Below, in pieces: positions 38,230 to 52,100 of a stretch of DNA of 64,000 nt; position 1 is the first letter of the stretch, and the number at the start of each line of letters is the position of its first letter. The translations under genes were made by a program, and so were the position numbers. A model generated the notes under the pieces. The model was not told the DNA's origin. It ran no database searches and saw only the letters and a program-made list of their open reading frames with translations. Origin of the DNA: Membranipora membranacea (taxonomy: Eukaryota > Bryozoa > Gymnolaemata > Cheilostomatida > Membraniporidae); NCBI GenBank assembly GCA_914767715.1, contig OU612075.1, positions 11,036,001 through 11,100,000 on the forward strand, written 5' to 3'.

Positions 38230-39598
38230 ATGAAGGATCTTTTGAGAATTTCCGCAGTTTTACTGGTGTTTGTTGCTGCTGTATATTCCATCGTAGTGCC
38301 TTCTAAGGTGAGTACCAATACACTTACTATTTAGTCAGGAACCAGTATATGTCAAGCAGGTGGCATTTTGGTTGTGGGGCTACTACAGGCTGACTACTAG
38401 GCGTCTGCGGCATATTACAATAAAAAGATCCAAACTAATCGAAAGAGCCTTACTATGACATAACAAACAACAAAATGGACTAACTGCATAATAGTAGTTG
38501 CAAAAAAGCATAACTGCAAAATATCTTAACTGCAAAATAGCCTTACTGCAAAAACTCTTGTTGCAGGTCACTCAAGTTCATAGTACTTTACGTATCACCT
38601 ATCATATTATTTGATTTTTAGGATTTGGCTGCCTTGCTACAGAATAGAATGGATATCGACCGTTCTGCAAGCTCTAAGAACAGTAATTCTGACCTGATAT
38701 CAATGCTTGAGGCTAGTTTGAGGAAATCAGGAGTACTCAAGAACACAGCAACCAACACAAAGACTCCGTATGTGGTATCTACCACTCAACATCCCTGTGC
38801 AAATAAGGTGAGTAATTGTTGATGCTATTTTCTGTTGTTTAATTGTTTTACTTTCCAAAACAGTCAAGTTTTGTTTAAACCTACCATAACCAGGGATATT
38901 TTATTTTAATCTGCGGAGGTTTGTCCCCAACAGATCTCTCGTGCTTATTCTCATTCAACAATTTGTGTCAGTTTGCGTCATAAGTCGAAGGTAAAAAAAA
39001 TTAGTTTTTGATTAATTAGTCTTGGATCAACACAAGGAACTTATTAAACCAAGATAAATGTTAAATTATTATTATTGTATGTTGTAGACTGTTGTTAATT
39101 ATCCAAATACATAAACAGGAGAGTTAGGCAACGCATTGATAGATTCTAGTATTGTTCATGGTTAGGTCATGCCAGTTTCCTCAAGTTCATTGGCAGCAAA
39201 ATCTAGTTTACATGGTGAATTGGGGCACCGGAGCCTCAACACACCACGTTCACAATTCATCTACCGTCAGGATCAAATAATTTTAGTTGATTGTGTCTAG
39301 TCATTCAAGTCTTTTAAGGCATTGTCTAGTCATTTAAGTTAGTTGTTCTGTCACTGCATGAAAAACGTTCAAAAAGATGATTGTAGATTGACAAAAAAAA
39401 GTATATGTATAGCCTCTAATCTAAAAACAATGAGAGCGCGGCCAAGTAAGGCAGGCCCGTCTTATGATGCATTTTTGTTTTCAGGTAGCTGAGGCTGAGG
39501 ACAGACTCAGGACAGAATACGAGGTTAAGATCACTAAGTTCCAGCAGAGAATAACAGAGCTAGAACAGGAAGTTGCATTGTTAAAGACGAAGCATTAA
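38230..39598 (+). CDS. small secreted coiled-coil protein, three exons
   Basis: Exons 38230-38307, 38622-38807 and 39485-39598, both introns phase 0 with AAG-GTGAGT donors and TTTAG or TTTCAG acceptors, give 125 residues. Exon 1 encodes a clear signal peptide (MKDLLRISAVLLVFVAAVYS, then IVVPSK). Exon 2 is Ser/Asn/Thr-rich with one Cys near its end (HPCANK). Exon 3 is a highly charged heptad-type helix (AEAEDRLRTEYEVKITKFQQ, then RITELEQEVALLKTKH) that should form a coiled coil and ends at TAA. AATAAA at 39618 is correctly placed for polyadenylation. The single Cys next to a coiled coil suggests a disulphide-linked oligomer. No family is recognised. Confidence 0.8.
38478..38565 (+). repeat. 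short tandem repeat TTACTGCAAAATA, intronic
   Basis: Four to five loose copies of an about 17-18-bp unit (AACTGCAAAATA plus CTT or AGC) lie in intron 1 of the small secreted protein gene, just before exon 2. Confidence 0.5.
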
Positions 39599-39619
39599 TA
39601 TCCAATCAATGAGCTCAAA

Positions 39620-42600
39620 TAAACACTCTACATCATTGTCCTTATTTTAGAGTCATTGTCCTAAATATAGCTTAGCTGGTACCCAAATTACCAAATAATT
39701 ATGACAAATGAGTCAATTGTTGGACTGTCAACATGCAAATGCTAAGCACTATAGATTATGCAAAAACTGCAAAAAATGATAGATTGTATGTTTGATTTAT
39801 ATTTCCAGTTCTGGGCATTTTATTTATACAGTCTATGGTGTTGGCTACTCTCTGAGACACCAAACAGGTCATTGATGAGGGGGGGGGGGGCTGTTGGGCG
39901 GGGAATCAGACTAGGTTGTTATTCTTGCCCTGAAATTCTACTATATTTTACCAGCTGCTGTTTTACTTCATTCCAAAAACTAATGACAAGACTAATTTAA
40001 TGACAATTTCATAGTGTGGTCAGAGACTATAGATATATCTATAATTTCTGGTGTGGTTTCATACAAAGTCAATAAAAGCTAATAATAATAGGTTTACTAT
40101 ATTGGCTCAATTGTTGAATTGTAATAATATCAAATCAGATAATGATACTGATACTGATGGTATATCTGAGAGAAGAACTTTGGGTTTGCATTTCTAATTT
40201 CATCATTCTGTTAATAGAAGATTTGCTAAAATGGACTATATATTTCGCCAACTATTATAGCTTTTGGCAAATAATTATTAACGTCATGTTAATTAAAGAA
40301 ATTTGAAAAATCTGAATCGCTGGGCTATGTGGCTAGATTTATTTGGTAAGATATATGCAGTGATAACGGTTTTGGGCTGGTAAATGCATCTACACTTCTA
40401 AGATGTAGAGCATTGAGGGAGGGTGTCACATTAGACTAAGATACGTTTTACTCCATCAAACCTATTAACCTTACAGAATAAAAATAGACAGTGTTAAATT
40501 TCGTAACTGTCATCCCTTTATTAAGCCTCTCCTCTCAGCTCCGATTAGAAAACAATGAATGAATCATTCACACGCCTAGCTTATACTACACACATGGTAA
40601 GACGACCCCTTAATCATAAAATGACTCTCGGACCCAAACGCAATCAGATAAATGTCTTTCTTACATTGATACTGATGGCTCAAGTTTTAGTGCTGTGTAT
40701 GAAGGTTGCATTGATAGTTATTGTTACGGCGGACGGTTATACAATATTCAGTTTGGAAAAAAACAAACCCTGGGTGTTGTGCAAGTGCTCAAAACAACTT
40801 CTCATTTACAAATTACTGGTCATCATCGGATTAGCGAAGTCGCTTAGTTCAGTAGAAAGCTCAATGGCTTAAGAAAGCAAAGAAAATAGTGAATATATGA
40901 TGCTAATATGTCTTATTTTTAAGGATGTTATTTTGCTACCTCAATTTGTACGACCTCTTTTATGTATCAAGAAGAATGCAGAAAATTATAAGTTTTCATT
41001 TCCGTGGAAACCAAACTATTTTTGTAGTGGGGGGTTCAACGGTTTTTTACAAGGATGTTTGTGAATTCGGAGATAAATTCCAAGCAGCCAACAAGTTTTA
41101 CCTATATCATATATAATCTATTAATCACAATTATTTCGGTGGCGCTAATGAAATAAAAATGAATCACCTGTTGATCTCGCAAGGTACCGCCATGTATTAA
41201 CAACCAAACTACTGATAATTTATATCCTGGGTTTTGCAAGAGGGAATTAGCAATTACGAGATGGTAGCAGATTATTATTTCAGGTTTAGGGACGATTTCT
41301 GGCTTTATAAACAATCTACAAATGTATGCTGAAGGGCTTTGAAATATTTGTCCTACAATTTAGAATGTTAAACTAAAAATGAACAATTGAAGGGTGTGAC
41401 GCGCACGAGAGTCATTACACTGCAAGGTTTCCCAAAGGTCAAAGTCAAATCGAGCTAGATGTACTAATTAGGTGCACTAAACAATCACACACCAGGACCG
41501 TAGTTAAGAAAAAGTGGTAGGGGAGGTAAAAATCCTTGGGGGTGTGAAGTAACACCGGGACGGATATTGTAAGCTCCTCCAGTTTTAATGCTTCATAATT
41601 CTTATAAATAGCAAATGGAAGTCTTAAATGAGCTGAAACTGAGATGGAATATTCAATTATAGCAATTTTAGGTCACTCTATTGAGTATTCTAGGGGAGGC
41701 TGAACGTCCCTACCTCCCCTAGAACTACGGGCCTGCACGCACACGCCGTGATAGATGCACTTAATTTTCCCAGACGAGAAACGATAGTAAATAATCACAC
41801 CTTACTCCGATTGCAAACGTATCAAGCTGTCTGCACCGGCTGAGGAGTAAGACTGATACAACAGGAGGGTCAGGTTAAAACAATGCTAGTGTCGCGTGAA
41901 GAAAACTCCACGCACCGATTAAATGCTATCAGTTATCATAAGCCAAGTACCGACAAAACAATAATTCTATCGTATTACAGCAATGACATGTACAGTGTAC
42001 CGAAATAACAATGATCGTATCACATTTCAACAGTAAATGTGCCACAAAGAGATGACAATGGATGGGTAGGGTTGCGATTTAGCAGCTAAGGGTAAAAGCG
42101 TAGACGGGCCAGATCACATCAATTACCTCAACATTAACTCAGCATTAATGTAGACTGTGAATTGACACATTGCACTCCCCAGTATTAAAATAAAGTTTTG
42201 GGCAAAAATTTACTTACTAGCTGCTTTAACTGTTTGCAAAAAAGGATGTTAAGAGTCTCCTAATATAATCGATATAAATTTCAATGAATACTGATAACCA
42301 TAACACTCAGTCGTTGTCCGATCTTTCCACACCACCAAAATTGTAGTCTCACGCAACTGTTCTGACAGGATATTATATGCCACAAATCACCCGAATTCGC
42401 ATAGTAAACATTGACCCGAACATAACCCATACTATTGTAAGTCAATTTTTTTACCAATGCCATTGTTATTTTGCCACCCTCTGCAACAAATGACCGACTT
42501 CTACACTCCTCCATAATAAAAACATGAAAGGGGGAATGGTTCTGAGAATATCCTAAGAGTCATACAAAACATTAGTTCTCTATCTGCCACAACAGCTTCA

Positions 42601-43120
42601 TAAGACCCAGGATAAAACAGCTATCTTTTTCAATCAATAGAAAAGTCATATGCAGCATCCAAAAGACAAAGCGATGGATTTGTGCTATTTTCCTCAGTAT
42701 AATAAGTTTAATTCTTCTCTGTTCTGATAAGGTACCCTATAAGCCATTGTTCCAATGGAATTATAGCAACTCCCACTTCCCTGACAACAAGTTTTAGAGA
42801 TGTTTCACCAGATTCAGAATACAGACACGTGACGTTAAGAGGCCAGACATGTTCTTTTAAACTTTTGTTGCATGATACAATCTGAATACAAGCCAGACAT
42901 ATATATAGCTAAGTCACCGATATTTAGCGTCCCAAGTATCAATTTGGGCACGGTATCAGTTGCGGGTGAGACCATTGTCTGTGGCTTATCTTTATGATTG
43001 TGTACTATCCTATTGTTTCATACCTGCCATAGGTCTCACTGAGCAGACTCGCCATAACTATCAGCTTGACATCCTAGATAGCATTATAGTATCTTCATCA
43101 ATCTCAAGTGTTTTGGCGCT
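39620..43120. other. spacer, repeats, no supported gene
   Basis: Contains a poly-G run near 39882, a possible miniature element at 41496-41736, and ORFs at 40555-40872 and 40925-41116 (+) and 42281-42514 (-). The first of these ORFs has hydrophobic stretches but no start context or splice partner; I do not support any of them as genes. Confidence 0.4.
41496..41736. repeat. possible MITE with terminal CCCGTAGTT..GGGGAGGT
   Basis: ACCGTAGTTAAG then GTGGTAGGGGAGGT near 41496-41531 is mirrored, imperfectly, by CCTACCTCCCCTAGAACTAC then GGGCCTG ending near 41736. Enclosed DNA has no ORF. Confidence 0.5.
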
Positions 43121-43127
43121 TATATAA

Positions 43128-46100
43128 TTGGGAATATATGGTAAACAAGAAGATTATCCACGCAGACAAGTGGCACACGACTCAAGGTTGACTATAAAAG
43201 AGCTTTGTTGCCCAGCCAAACAGCAAATTAGAGTTTTAAATCCACAAGGTGACACTACAAGCTTACCAATCAATCCCAAATTAAATTGTGTGGAAGAAAA
43301 GGAACCTCATCACAAGCTTATTGGTAAGTAAGTCGTAATATTGCCTCCTTTCTATTTTTGAAAACTCTGAGCGTCACAGTTTTCTACGTCTTTTGATCAT
43401 TTGTAATACACCAGTAACTGTTTGGATAGTGTTGATATGCATCTATTTGTGATAATCGTGTTCATCCATTTAGTTGTGCTTCCATCTGTTGCTTGGCATT
43501 AATTTAAATGATCTATGAATCAAGTAGATGGAAACCCATGAATAATAAAAACCTTACGCTTACATTGAACTGAAGATTACCTACACCTGTCTTCATTTCA
43601 GTTCTCAGAATCGAAAGACTACTACAGATGATATGGAGTTGAGCGTTGAGAATCTATACAAGCATGAGAAGCAGGAGAGTGACCAGACGACTTCATTCTG
43701 CATACCAGGTAACCATCAAAGGGTAACGTCAGCAGTGACATGAATGGCTTTCTTCTCTGCTGGTTTGTTTTTAGTTGTGTGGATTTGAGTCCTATTTTCT
43801 GGTGTAAAGCTTTGAGTGTGGAACACATTATAACATATAACTAACTGTAAGGGGTGGTATGTCCAATAAACAAGAAATAATCTGGAAAGGGAAGAACAAA
43901 TTTAGAGTCATCGTATTGACCAATTTGTGACAGATAACCTCGGTTCAGATTTGGTACAAAAATAGAGAAAAAACAATTAAAATATTATCTTGGAATTTGG
44001 CCTGACAGCCATGAGACAGTGGTCAGCATGTACCATGGACTTATAATTTTATTAAGTCTAAGGCATGTACACATACATAGCAGGGGCGCAATCAGCTGGT
44101 AGCGTGTGTCACACCTGTGTCGCTAAGCTTACAGGGTAGCGTCTTACAATTACACAATCGTTATCTTATTTTGGTTAACCAATTACCGATAAAATAACAA
44201 TGAGTATTGTGTGTGAAACCAGCCTTCTGATGTGACATAGACGCTGAAGACTGAAATTTGGGGCCTTAGAACTATGCTAAGATACGAGGGCTTAGTCATT
44301 AATCATGCAACATTTATGCTTTATGATTCAGTCCGCTGATAACGGAAGAGTGCAAAAACTTTGCCGTCAACAATGCCAAAATAAACTCTCATCAGGTTGC
44401 TTCTTAATGTGAACCAAGCATTAGAAAGCAGAAAATTCGATAGATGGGTTCATAAGAAACAGGGTAAATTACTAATTATATTGGTGAGAGCATGTATTTA
44501 TATATAATAAATGTTTATTGGTAAGACAATTTAATATATATTTATGTTTTTTTTATTGGTGAAAGAGAATTTAAGTATGGCTTCTGAGAGTTTATTCACC
44601 TTCTCTTTTGCCCTGGGGCTGATATGAAAATTGGGTCGTCGAGCAAGAAAATTACCTACTCGTTAAAACGAGTTATGTTAAATGGCATGCTCGTGTCGAA
44701 CTTATTGTGTTTCCGGTAGTTATTAAGACTTTCCTAACTTACGGTTTACAACTCTGTAGTCTTGTAGATATCGGTCATTTTTTGTAACCACAAAAATATG
44801 GTATCTGAACGCATCTATTCTGTTGGTTTCAAGGAAACTTTAGACGTTGGGAGCAAAGAAGAATAAATGCAAGCAATATATGCATCAAACACTTATGATT
44901 TTGTCAATATCTTTTTCAGGAGGCAGCAATTTTGGAGTTTCTGCAACAACTGATCACCCTGAATATAAAATGGCAGCGTCCAATGAGAACTTGCTGATGA
45001 TAACCACAAGAGAGGGCATCCATCAGACCAGAGAGAAAAGTAACAGCCCAAACTCAAACACAAGGTTCGTCAATTCTCTGCCATAAGGTATCACTTAAAA
45101 TTTACTCTCTAAGTAGGTGTTTGTTGTTGGATGAGGTCCCCAACACCAGAGAAAAAGGTTTTATTCTTTCAGTCTGGCAATTCCGCTGCTGCAAAACCAC
45201 CAAAATAATTCAGATTATTCTCTCACAAAATTATTGTCTTACTGGCCCTGTTGATGCAGGCCGCATGCTCACGAGGGGGGAGGGGGTGGCTATACAAAAA
45301 GTTTACAATGGACCGTTTACCATGACGACAGAAGATTCGTTATTTGATCAGCTTTTTTTTGTGAGGAGATAATTGCAATCTTAAGCCATACATCAAGATA
45401 GTGGCAATTGGCATTATCTAGGTAATGTACCAGAAATCTTCCCATCCCCTCTTACCGATGGCCATACGATGATGGGATACGTGACTATCAGAAAGTAACC
45501 GAGGTCTTGCCAATGTATTTGTCACACTGTGATAAAAGGGAGGAGTTGTACAAATAAGATAACTTATTGACGCACATTTGCCTCCTAAGAAACTAAATCG
45601 AGCGATTATATCTTGATATTACGCGGACTCAGAATATTGATACGTTTGGTTCTTATCGGTTTGTTGATTGATTGGGAAAGCAGAAACAACAACTTTCCAA
45701 GAAAAACTTACGCCTCCTTTATGCAATAGTTTAACAAAACAAATCCGCAAAATAATAACATATTTACATGTTTTGTACAAAAAGCGAACAATATTTGAGT
45801 CTGCTTTTCGTTAGAACTTTCAAACGGTTTCTGTGAATCTCCTAAGCCTTGCTGATGAAATTAATTCTAAGACAAGTCTGCACCACCGTTAAATTAGTTG
45901 GAATGATAAATGTAATGCCCATTATTTATCTAAAACCATACAAGTAAAAATTCCAATGACTGAATGAAATGAGATATTTGACATGCAATATTCAATGATA
46001 AATTCAGACCCGCCCTTTTTTATAATGATTATAGTGACATTGATAATTTCAATTAATCCTGCAAGCAAACCTTTAAACACTCTTGACCATTGGAAGAAGA

Positions 46101-49100
46101 GCATCTTCAATAATAATTCAGATATGCCTACAAATATAGTATAATTAAGTGAACTGGTAATAAATTTTGTAAGCCGTTAATTTGATCGATGGTAGAACGA
46201 TTTTGCAGGATCTTCTCAAAATAGAGGAAAGAGCTATTAATGCTGTATTGACCTCTGAAAAAACTGCATCTTTTTATCTAGATGGCTTTAATAGCCATCA
46301 AAATATACCTCTAATCCGGTTCGAGTCCAGTTTATCTGGGTCTTGGCAATTCACACAGAATTGGATAATAAGTTAAATTACAGTTTATAACCCTCGCACT
46401 TAGCCATGCCTAGCTTTTTTATTTTTACCTGTTTAATTAATATTATTGGTTTTGTTTCTTTCCACAGTGGATCATCTTTCGACAGTACCGAGATTCAGTC
46501 CTTGGATGAGGGAGTGGAGGATTTTGACAATCATCTTACAGAGTTAGACTATGGTCTGATACACACAGAGGTCATCGAATTGGTAAGCATTATACACACC
46601 TACTTTTTTTCCCAATCTTTCACGGCTCATACACCCTCATTAATTCTTTGGTATGTTATGGAAAACAAATCCTACCTGGATGACATTGTCTGCCAAATCA
46701 AAAAGACCAGAGTAATACGAGTTTCTGACCTCGGACCAGTTAAATGGAACCATTGACGTGACAGTTGAGCCAAGTTACTGTGCCACTGGAGAGGACAAAC
46801 AGATTCGCAAAATTGAAACCATCAATCTTCGGCTCAATTATATGAATCCAGTCTGAATGATCACTTAAAGATCCAGTACAAGCCTATTATCACTTAGGAT
46901 ACTTGTCTGCCGGAGTCGCACGTTCTCACACAAGATCGGCAAGCGTTCAATAAACAAAAACATATTATTATATCACGATATCTAATTTAGATACTTGATA
47001 CTCCCAATCAACGCAGTTCAAGGTTGTCCATGGTAATATCTCGACTTTAAGGGTGACAGGGGCACATTAGTTACCTTCTACTCTTCATTGATGGAAATTG
47101 GAACTGGCAATCCCTGCCCAGTGCTTTCCATCACCATAACACCGGTTGTAGAAGGTGATGCCTGGCCTTCAAGGATGACAAGGTCAAGTTTATTTTTGCA
47201 TTAATTTCATGTTGATCGCTGCTGACAATATTTACGCTGCACATGTGTTAATATTTAACATAATTGCCGTCAAGCAAATATTCCCCGAAGGCGCTTGTTA
47301 GGATATAAGAGCAGACAACACTGATTACTGATATTGATTTGATTTCCGACTTTGGTATCAAGGGAGCAAGGGGGACAATAACATGTGTAAACAAAGCATT
47401 TGTCTTCACCCTGACCAAATAAAGTTTTGTAATCCGCTGGGGATCATGTCATTATTATTATTAAACGTTTTTATTGAGGTTTGCTTGCTAAGTCAGTTTA
47501 CGACTTGACTTATCGACTGCCGGCTGTGAGATTTCTAGTCATGGACGGGTTGTATAGACCACTATCGCCTGCGAGAAAGTATGGGAGAGTAGCTCGTTTA
47601 GTTCAAAAATTAGACCATCGAATACCAATGGTTAAAAACCATCCAATATCAGCTTTATCCAGTCAGAGCAAGTCATCAAACCATGTGGGCTATAGAACAC
47701 AATCAACTCAAGACAGGATCATCTCAAGCTTCTTTGCTAATCTTCAGCATAACTTGACAAATGATGACCAAACTAGAAACCATCAGCAGCTAACGAGCAG
47801 GAAAAATGGGGCGATTAATCACGACGCAGCGCTTTACAATTACATGAAATCGCACAACCTTTTCGAAGGAAACATTTCAACACAGTCGCAACCATGGATA
47901 AACAGTGCACCCAAAGCAAAGTCTGCTTCTATCAGACCTGGACCAAACAGAAGAGTTCGATTTGCAGATACATGTGATAACCGACCGAGCCAAAAGCAGC
48001 TAAATCAAATTAATGATAGCAGAACTTGCTCTGAGAGATTGATTCGAGTCGGACGACAGCACCTATTAAAGGAAATAAGGATGTGCCAAGGGCGGCCTAG
48101 TAATAACTACTACCTCAAATATGGTTGGGAGGCACGTCTTTCAAATTTATTCACTTAGCTTCTCCGCGTTGCATATTCTTGATTTTTGACTAACAGGTAA
48201 CAAGAGTACATGGCATTGCGCTTATATCTTCACACTAAGTTTGACCGAGGTAAGCCCCCTGATTGGAATGTGTATCCGTGTCGGAATCAACAGCTGTTAA
48301 TTTGAGAATATCAATCTGTATTTTATAGAAAAGAGATAAGATTGTATGGGAGACCCATCACGTAGCCCTAGAGTCAGTGGACGGCTTAGGGTTCGGGTTC
48401 GCTGTGTCGGGTGGAGCTGATAACCCTCACTTTAGCTCCGGAGAAACAACTATAGCAGTCAGCGACGTTCTTAAGGGAGGTCCAGCTGACGGTATATTAA
48501 AGTAAGTCAAGTGTTCGCCACTCAACCTCGAATAAGGACGATTTGAAAATATTGTCTGACGCATGATACCTAGTTGATGAACCTTACTTAATTACATACC
48601 GTATGAAACCAAATACGTGTTTTAGTCTGAGATTTGGAAAAGTTTTGGATTTGAGGGCAATTATTAGTTCTAACCTTTAATGATATACTTCTATTTCTAG
48701 GCCTAATGACAGGGTAATCAGCATCAACGACATACTTCTGGAGGACTGCTACCATCGAGAGGCCATAACTCTGCTGAGAAACTGTGGGAACATGGCCGAC
48801 ATGGTGATAAAGAGGAAGGTCTATGTACCGTCCCCTCATAGTAGACAAGAGAAATCCGTCGTACTTGAGAATAGAAACGGCAATTATAAAGGTAAGCTAG
48901 CCGATTATGTCATATTGTTCTCAACAACCTTGAATTATAATTACCCGATATTTTGATACTTGACCAATATATTCTGCAGCACTGCAGACGTCTCCGCCCT
49001 AATGGACAATGTTAAAATTGCCGAAATAATAATTTACCTGTAACAGTCATCAATGTTATTGTAGATATGGGGCATGGACTAGAGCTAGGATGCAAGATCT

Positions 49101-52100
49101 ACATCAAGAGTATTAAGCCCGGTTCCACTGGTGATGTGAATGCTGAAATCGAGCAGGGTGACTTTATCCTAAAGGTATGATCAAATCTCTTGCTTCAAAT
49201 ATTACTGCAAAACAGCAGATTTAATGGAAGTTGTCTCAATTCATTACGATGGAGAACAACTCCTAATATTCATTATTTAAAAAATCCATTGCATTGCATT
49301 TCAATGTAAATTGATTAATTTTGTAACAGGTAAATAACAAAGACACTGAGAACATGACACTGACCCAAACACAGAAGCTGATCCAGCAAACCAGAGGAGG
49401 AAGACTTAAACTAACCTTGGAACGACCTCCAAAACCTCTCAGTAGCAAGAGTCGCTCAGGCAGCCATTATGAATCAGCTCTGAGTCTGTACGATACAGAG
49501 GATTACAGGGTCAGATCTGGATCCTCTGGTTACGCCTCCCCGTACGGCCTCATTGGAAGGTGTACAGACTTCAGCAGAGTAAGAGCAGGAAGCAGGTTAG
49601 ATGTCAGGTAAGAAAATGAGTTTACAGCTCCACTCCATCCCCTCAATTCAACCAAAAATCTAAATCATGTGGGACTCTATTTTTATCAAACCAATAATGC
49701 TTTCAGATTCTTTCTTGTCATAACCTTTGACTTCAAACAAGAGCGAAAGCGTCAAAATCCTTACTATCAAAATATATTTTTGGCAATAACATTTCCTAGT
49801 CACGAAATAGATTCCCAAAATTCGAGGCAATGATTTCCAGCTTTCGCGTCATTTTATAAACCATTAACTATTCTGTTCAACAGTGAGGATGACCTGCATT
49901 TCGCCGCATTCGAAAAACAGCAAAACGGAAGCACCGGTATAGAGATAGCAGGTGGTAACTCAACAGGAGTGTTTGTATCTAATGTACTGTCAGGTGGCAA
50001 TGCTCAGGCTAGCGGAGTGAGGGAGGGAGATCAAATATTCAAGGTAAGCTGGTAACACATAAACACATGACACTAACATATAGACTTTTGCCAGGTCAAG
50101 CTTGATCAAGTTTTGAGTCCCTATGCTAGCAACAGAGGGGGAGAAGCTCCAAATTAAGACGAATGAGATCTTGATTTTGGTATTACAATGAATTTTCATG
50201 CCATTTCAAGTCAGTACAACCAAAATGTCTGACATAACTATGTGCCACATTATCTTGTTCCATAGGATCAGTAGAAAGGAGGTTTATTATTTCATGCATT
50301 TTTATCTTATTCAGATTAATGGCGTCTCAGTGACAGGGCTTACCCGTCAGGAAGTCGTGATGAGACTTACGAGTATACCTCACAGTGTAGAGCTCCTATT
50401 GGCTAACAAACCCTCGGAATACTCCGAGCTCTTCACAAACTCTGATACACTTTGCGGGGACGAGCTCGTCATCCGGTCAAACGTCTCTTACATGCCCAAA
50501 AACTCAGAGAAAGATCTCAGACTAACTATGAACCCAGGAGATGTGTTCAAAGTTATTGACACTCTTCCAGAAGACAGCAAAGGTAAATTGTATTCCAGGT
50601 GTCTATATCTGACAATGCGATTAAATTTCTACACTTTCAGAGATTCAATATTTAATGGTGTCCTGCGATTGTTGTGACACCGATTATCTGACATGATTGA
50701 CCAGATTACATCACATAGAATCAAGTATTTGATGTAGCATTGAATAAAATGTTATAGTTTTGATCTTTCACGATAAAGGATATAGCTAATGTTTTCTCAA
50801 CTACATACAAATTCAACCTTCAACTTATAACTGCATACTGATAACAAATTGTTTCTAATTTTTTTAGGTTCATGGATGGCTATCAAGATGACCAGAGATG
50901 GCAATGAGCTAGAGTTAGGTCTCATACCGAACAAATCAGTTGCGTGTACATTGAGCTCCACAAATACCAACCATCTCATCAAAAACACATCAAGGGATCA
51001 CCTTCATCAACTGCTAGATGACAAAGTTAGCCACAAGGATCAACCATATGAGAAAGTCCTTCTAAAAACAGGTACAAACCTTTACTTTTCTTTGCCAGTT
51101 AGGTATTCTATACTTTTTTCCCCTTTTTCGTGTATGAGGGGAACTGAGTTGATGCAAATGAGTGTTCACATTTAGATAAGAGTTTTTTAGAAATCCTTGC
51201 CAAAAGCAGAATGGGTCAAGTTAACTGCACTATGTACGTGGGCTTGTATTTATATGCCACATCATGGAGGGTGCTGATTAAAGTTTTAAATCTTTTAATT
51301 TTTCACAGCTGATTTCCCACGACCTGTAGCTCTATATGGAGCCCTATCAGAACTCTGCAGAGATAAGCTTGTATCTATGTATCCGGCACAGTTTGAGATT
51401 CCTCACTCAACCAGAGTAAAATCTGGTCTCAGATATAAATCTATGGTACAGGTATGTACTGCGTAGTGATCAAATAGGTAAAAATTTGGTTCACATTTGA
51501 CTGAACATGTCTCATTTCCTAACACTTTCAAGTAACATGTCCCAGCATGCACAAATGAACCTCAGATCATTTATAAATGTCATGTTTTAGCAGGGAGGGT
51601 GATTTTAGTAATAAATTCAGTTAAGTAATACAGTAATTGGGAGTTTTGCTACTTTTTTGTGCGAGGAGATAATTCCTTGATTACCAACACCAACATACTT
51701 AATTGATTACTGTTCTTTGTAGACAAGCTCAATAGAAGCCGTGCTGATAAGAGGGAAACATTGTTTATTGGATTTACCTCCACATGCAGCTCATAAACTA
51801 CAGACAGACACTGGTCTGCATCCAATAGTCATGCACGTAACATCCGACACAGCTGAACTCACAGGTGAGAGGGAAATAGACATCAACATGAACCTCTAAA
51901 ACTCTCCTAAAATCGGTGTTGGTTTATTTCCTGTTCCGACGATTATGCAACTCAAAAGGCAATACATGCAGGTTCATAATTTAGATTGACACTGCTTTCA
52001 AGGATATGTTCATAAGAATTTAACCTTCTAATATAAAGCTTTGAGTCACCCTGTAGTGACAATTATCAACTTGTCTCTCACCAGTATTATTATTTGTTGT

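Noticed and set aside
40555-41116. Plus-strand ORFs of 105 and 63 codons
   Set aside because: No start context, splice partner, domain or codon pattern supports them.
43609-43708. Acceptor at CTCAG before 43609 for ZO
   Set aside because: It gives a phase clash with the exon ending near 43327; acceptor at 43602 with donor at 43328 (GTAAGT) fits in frame.
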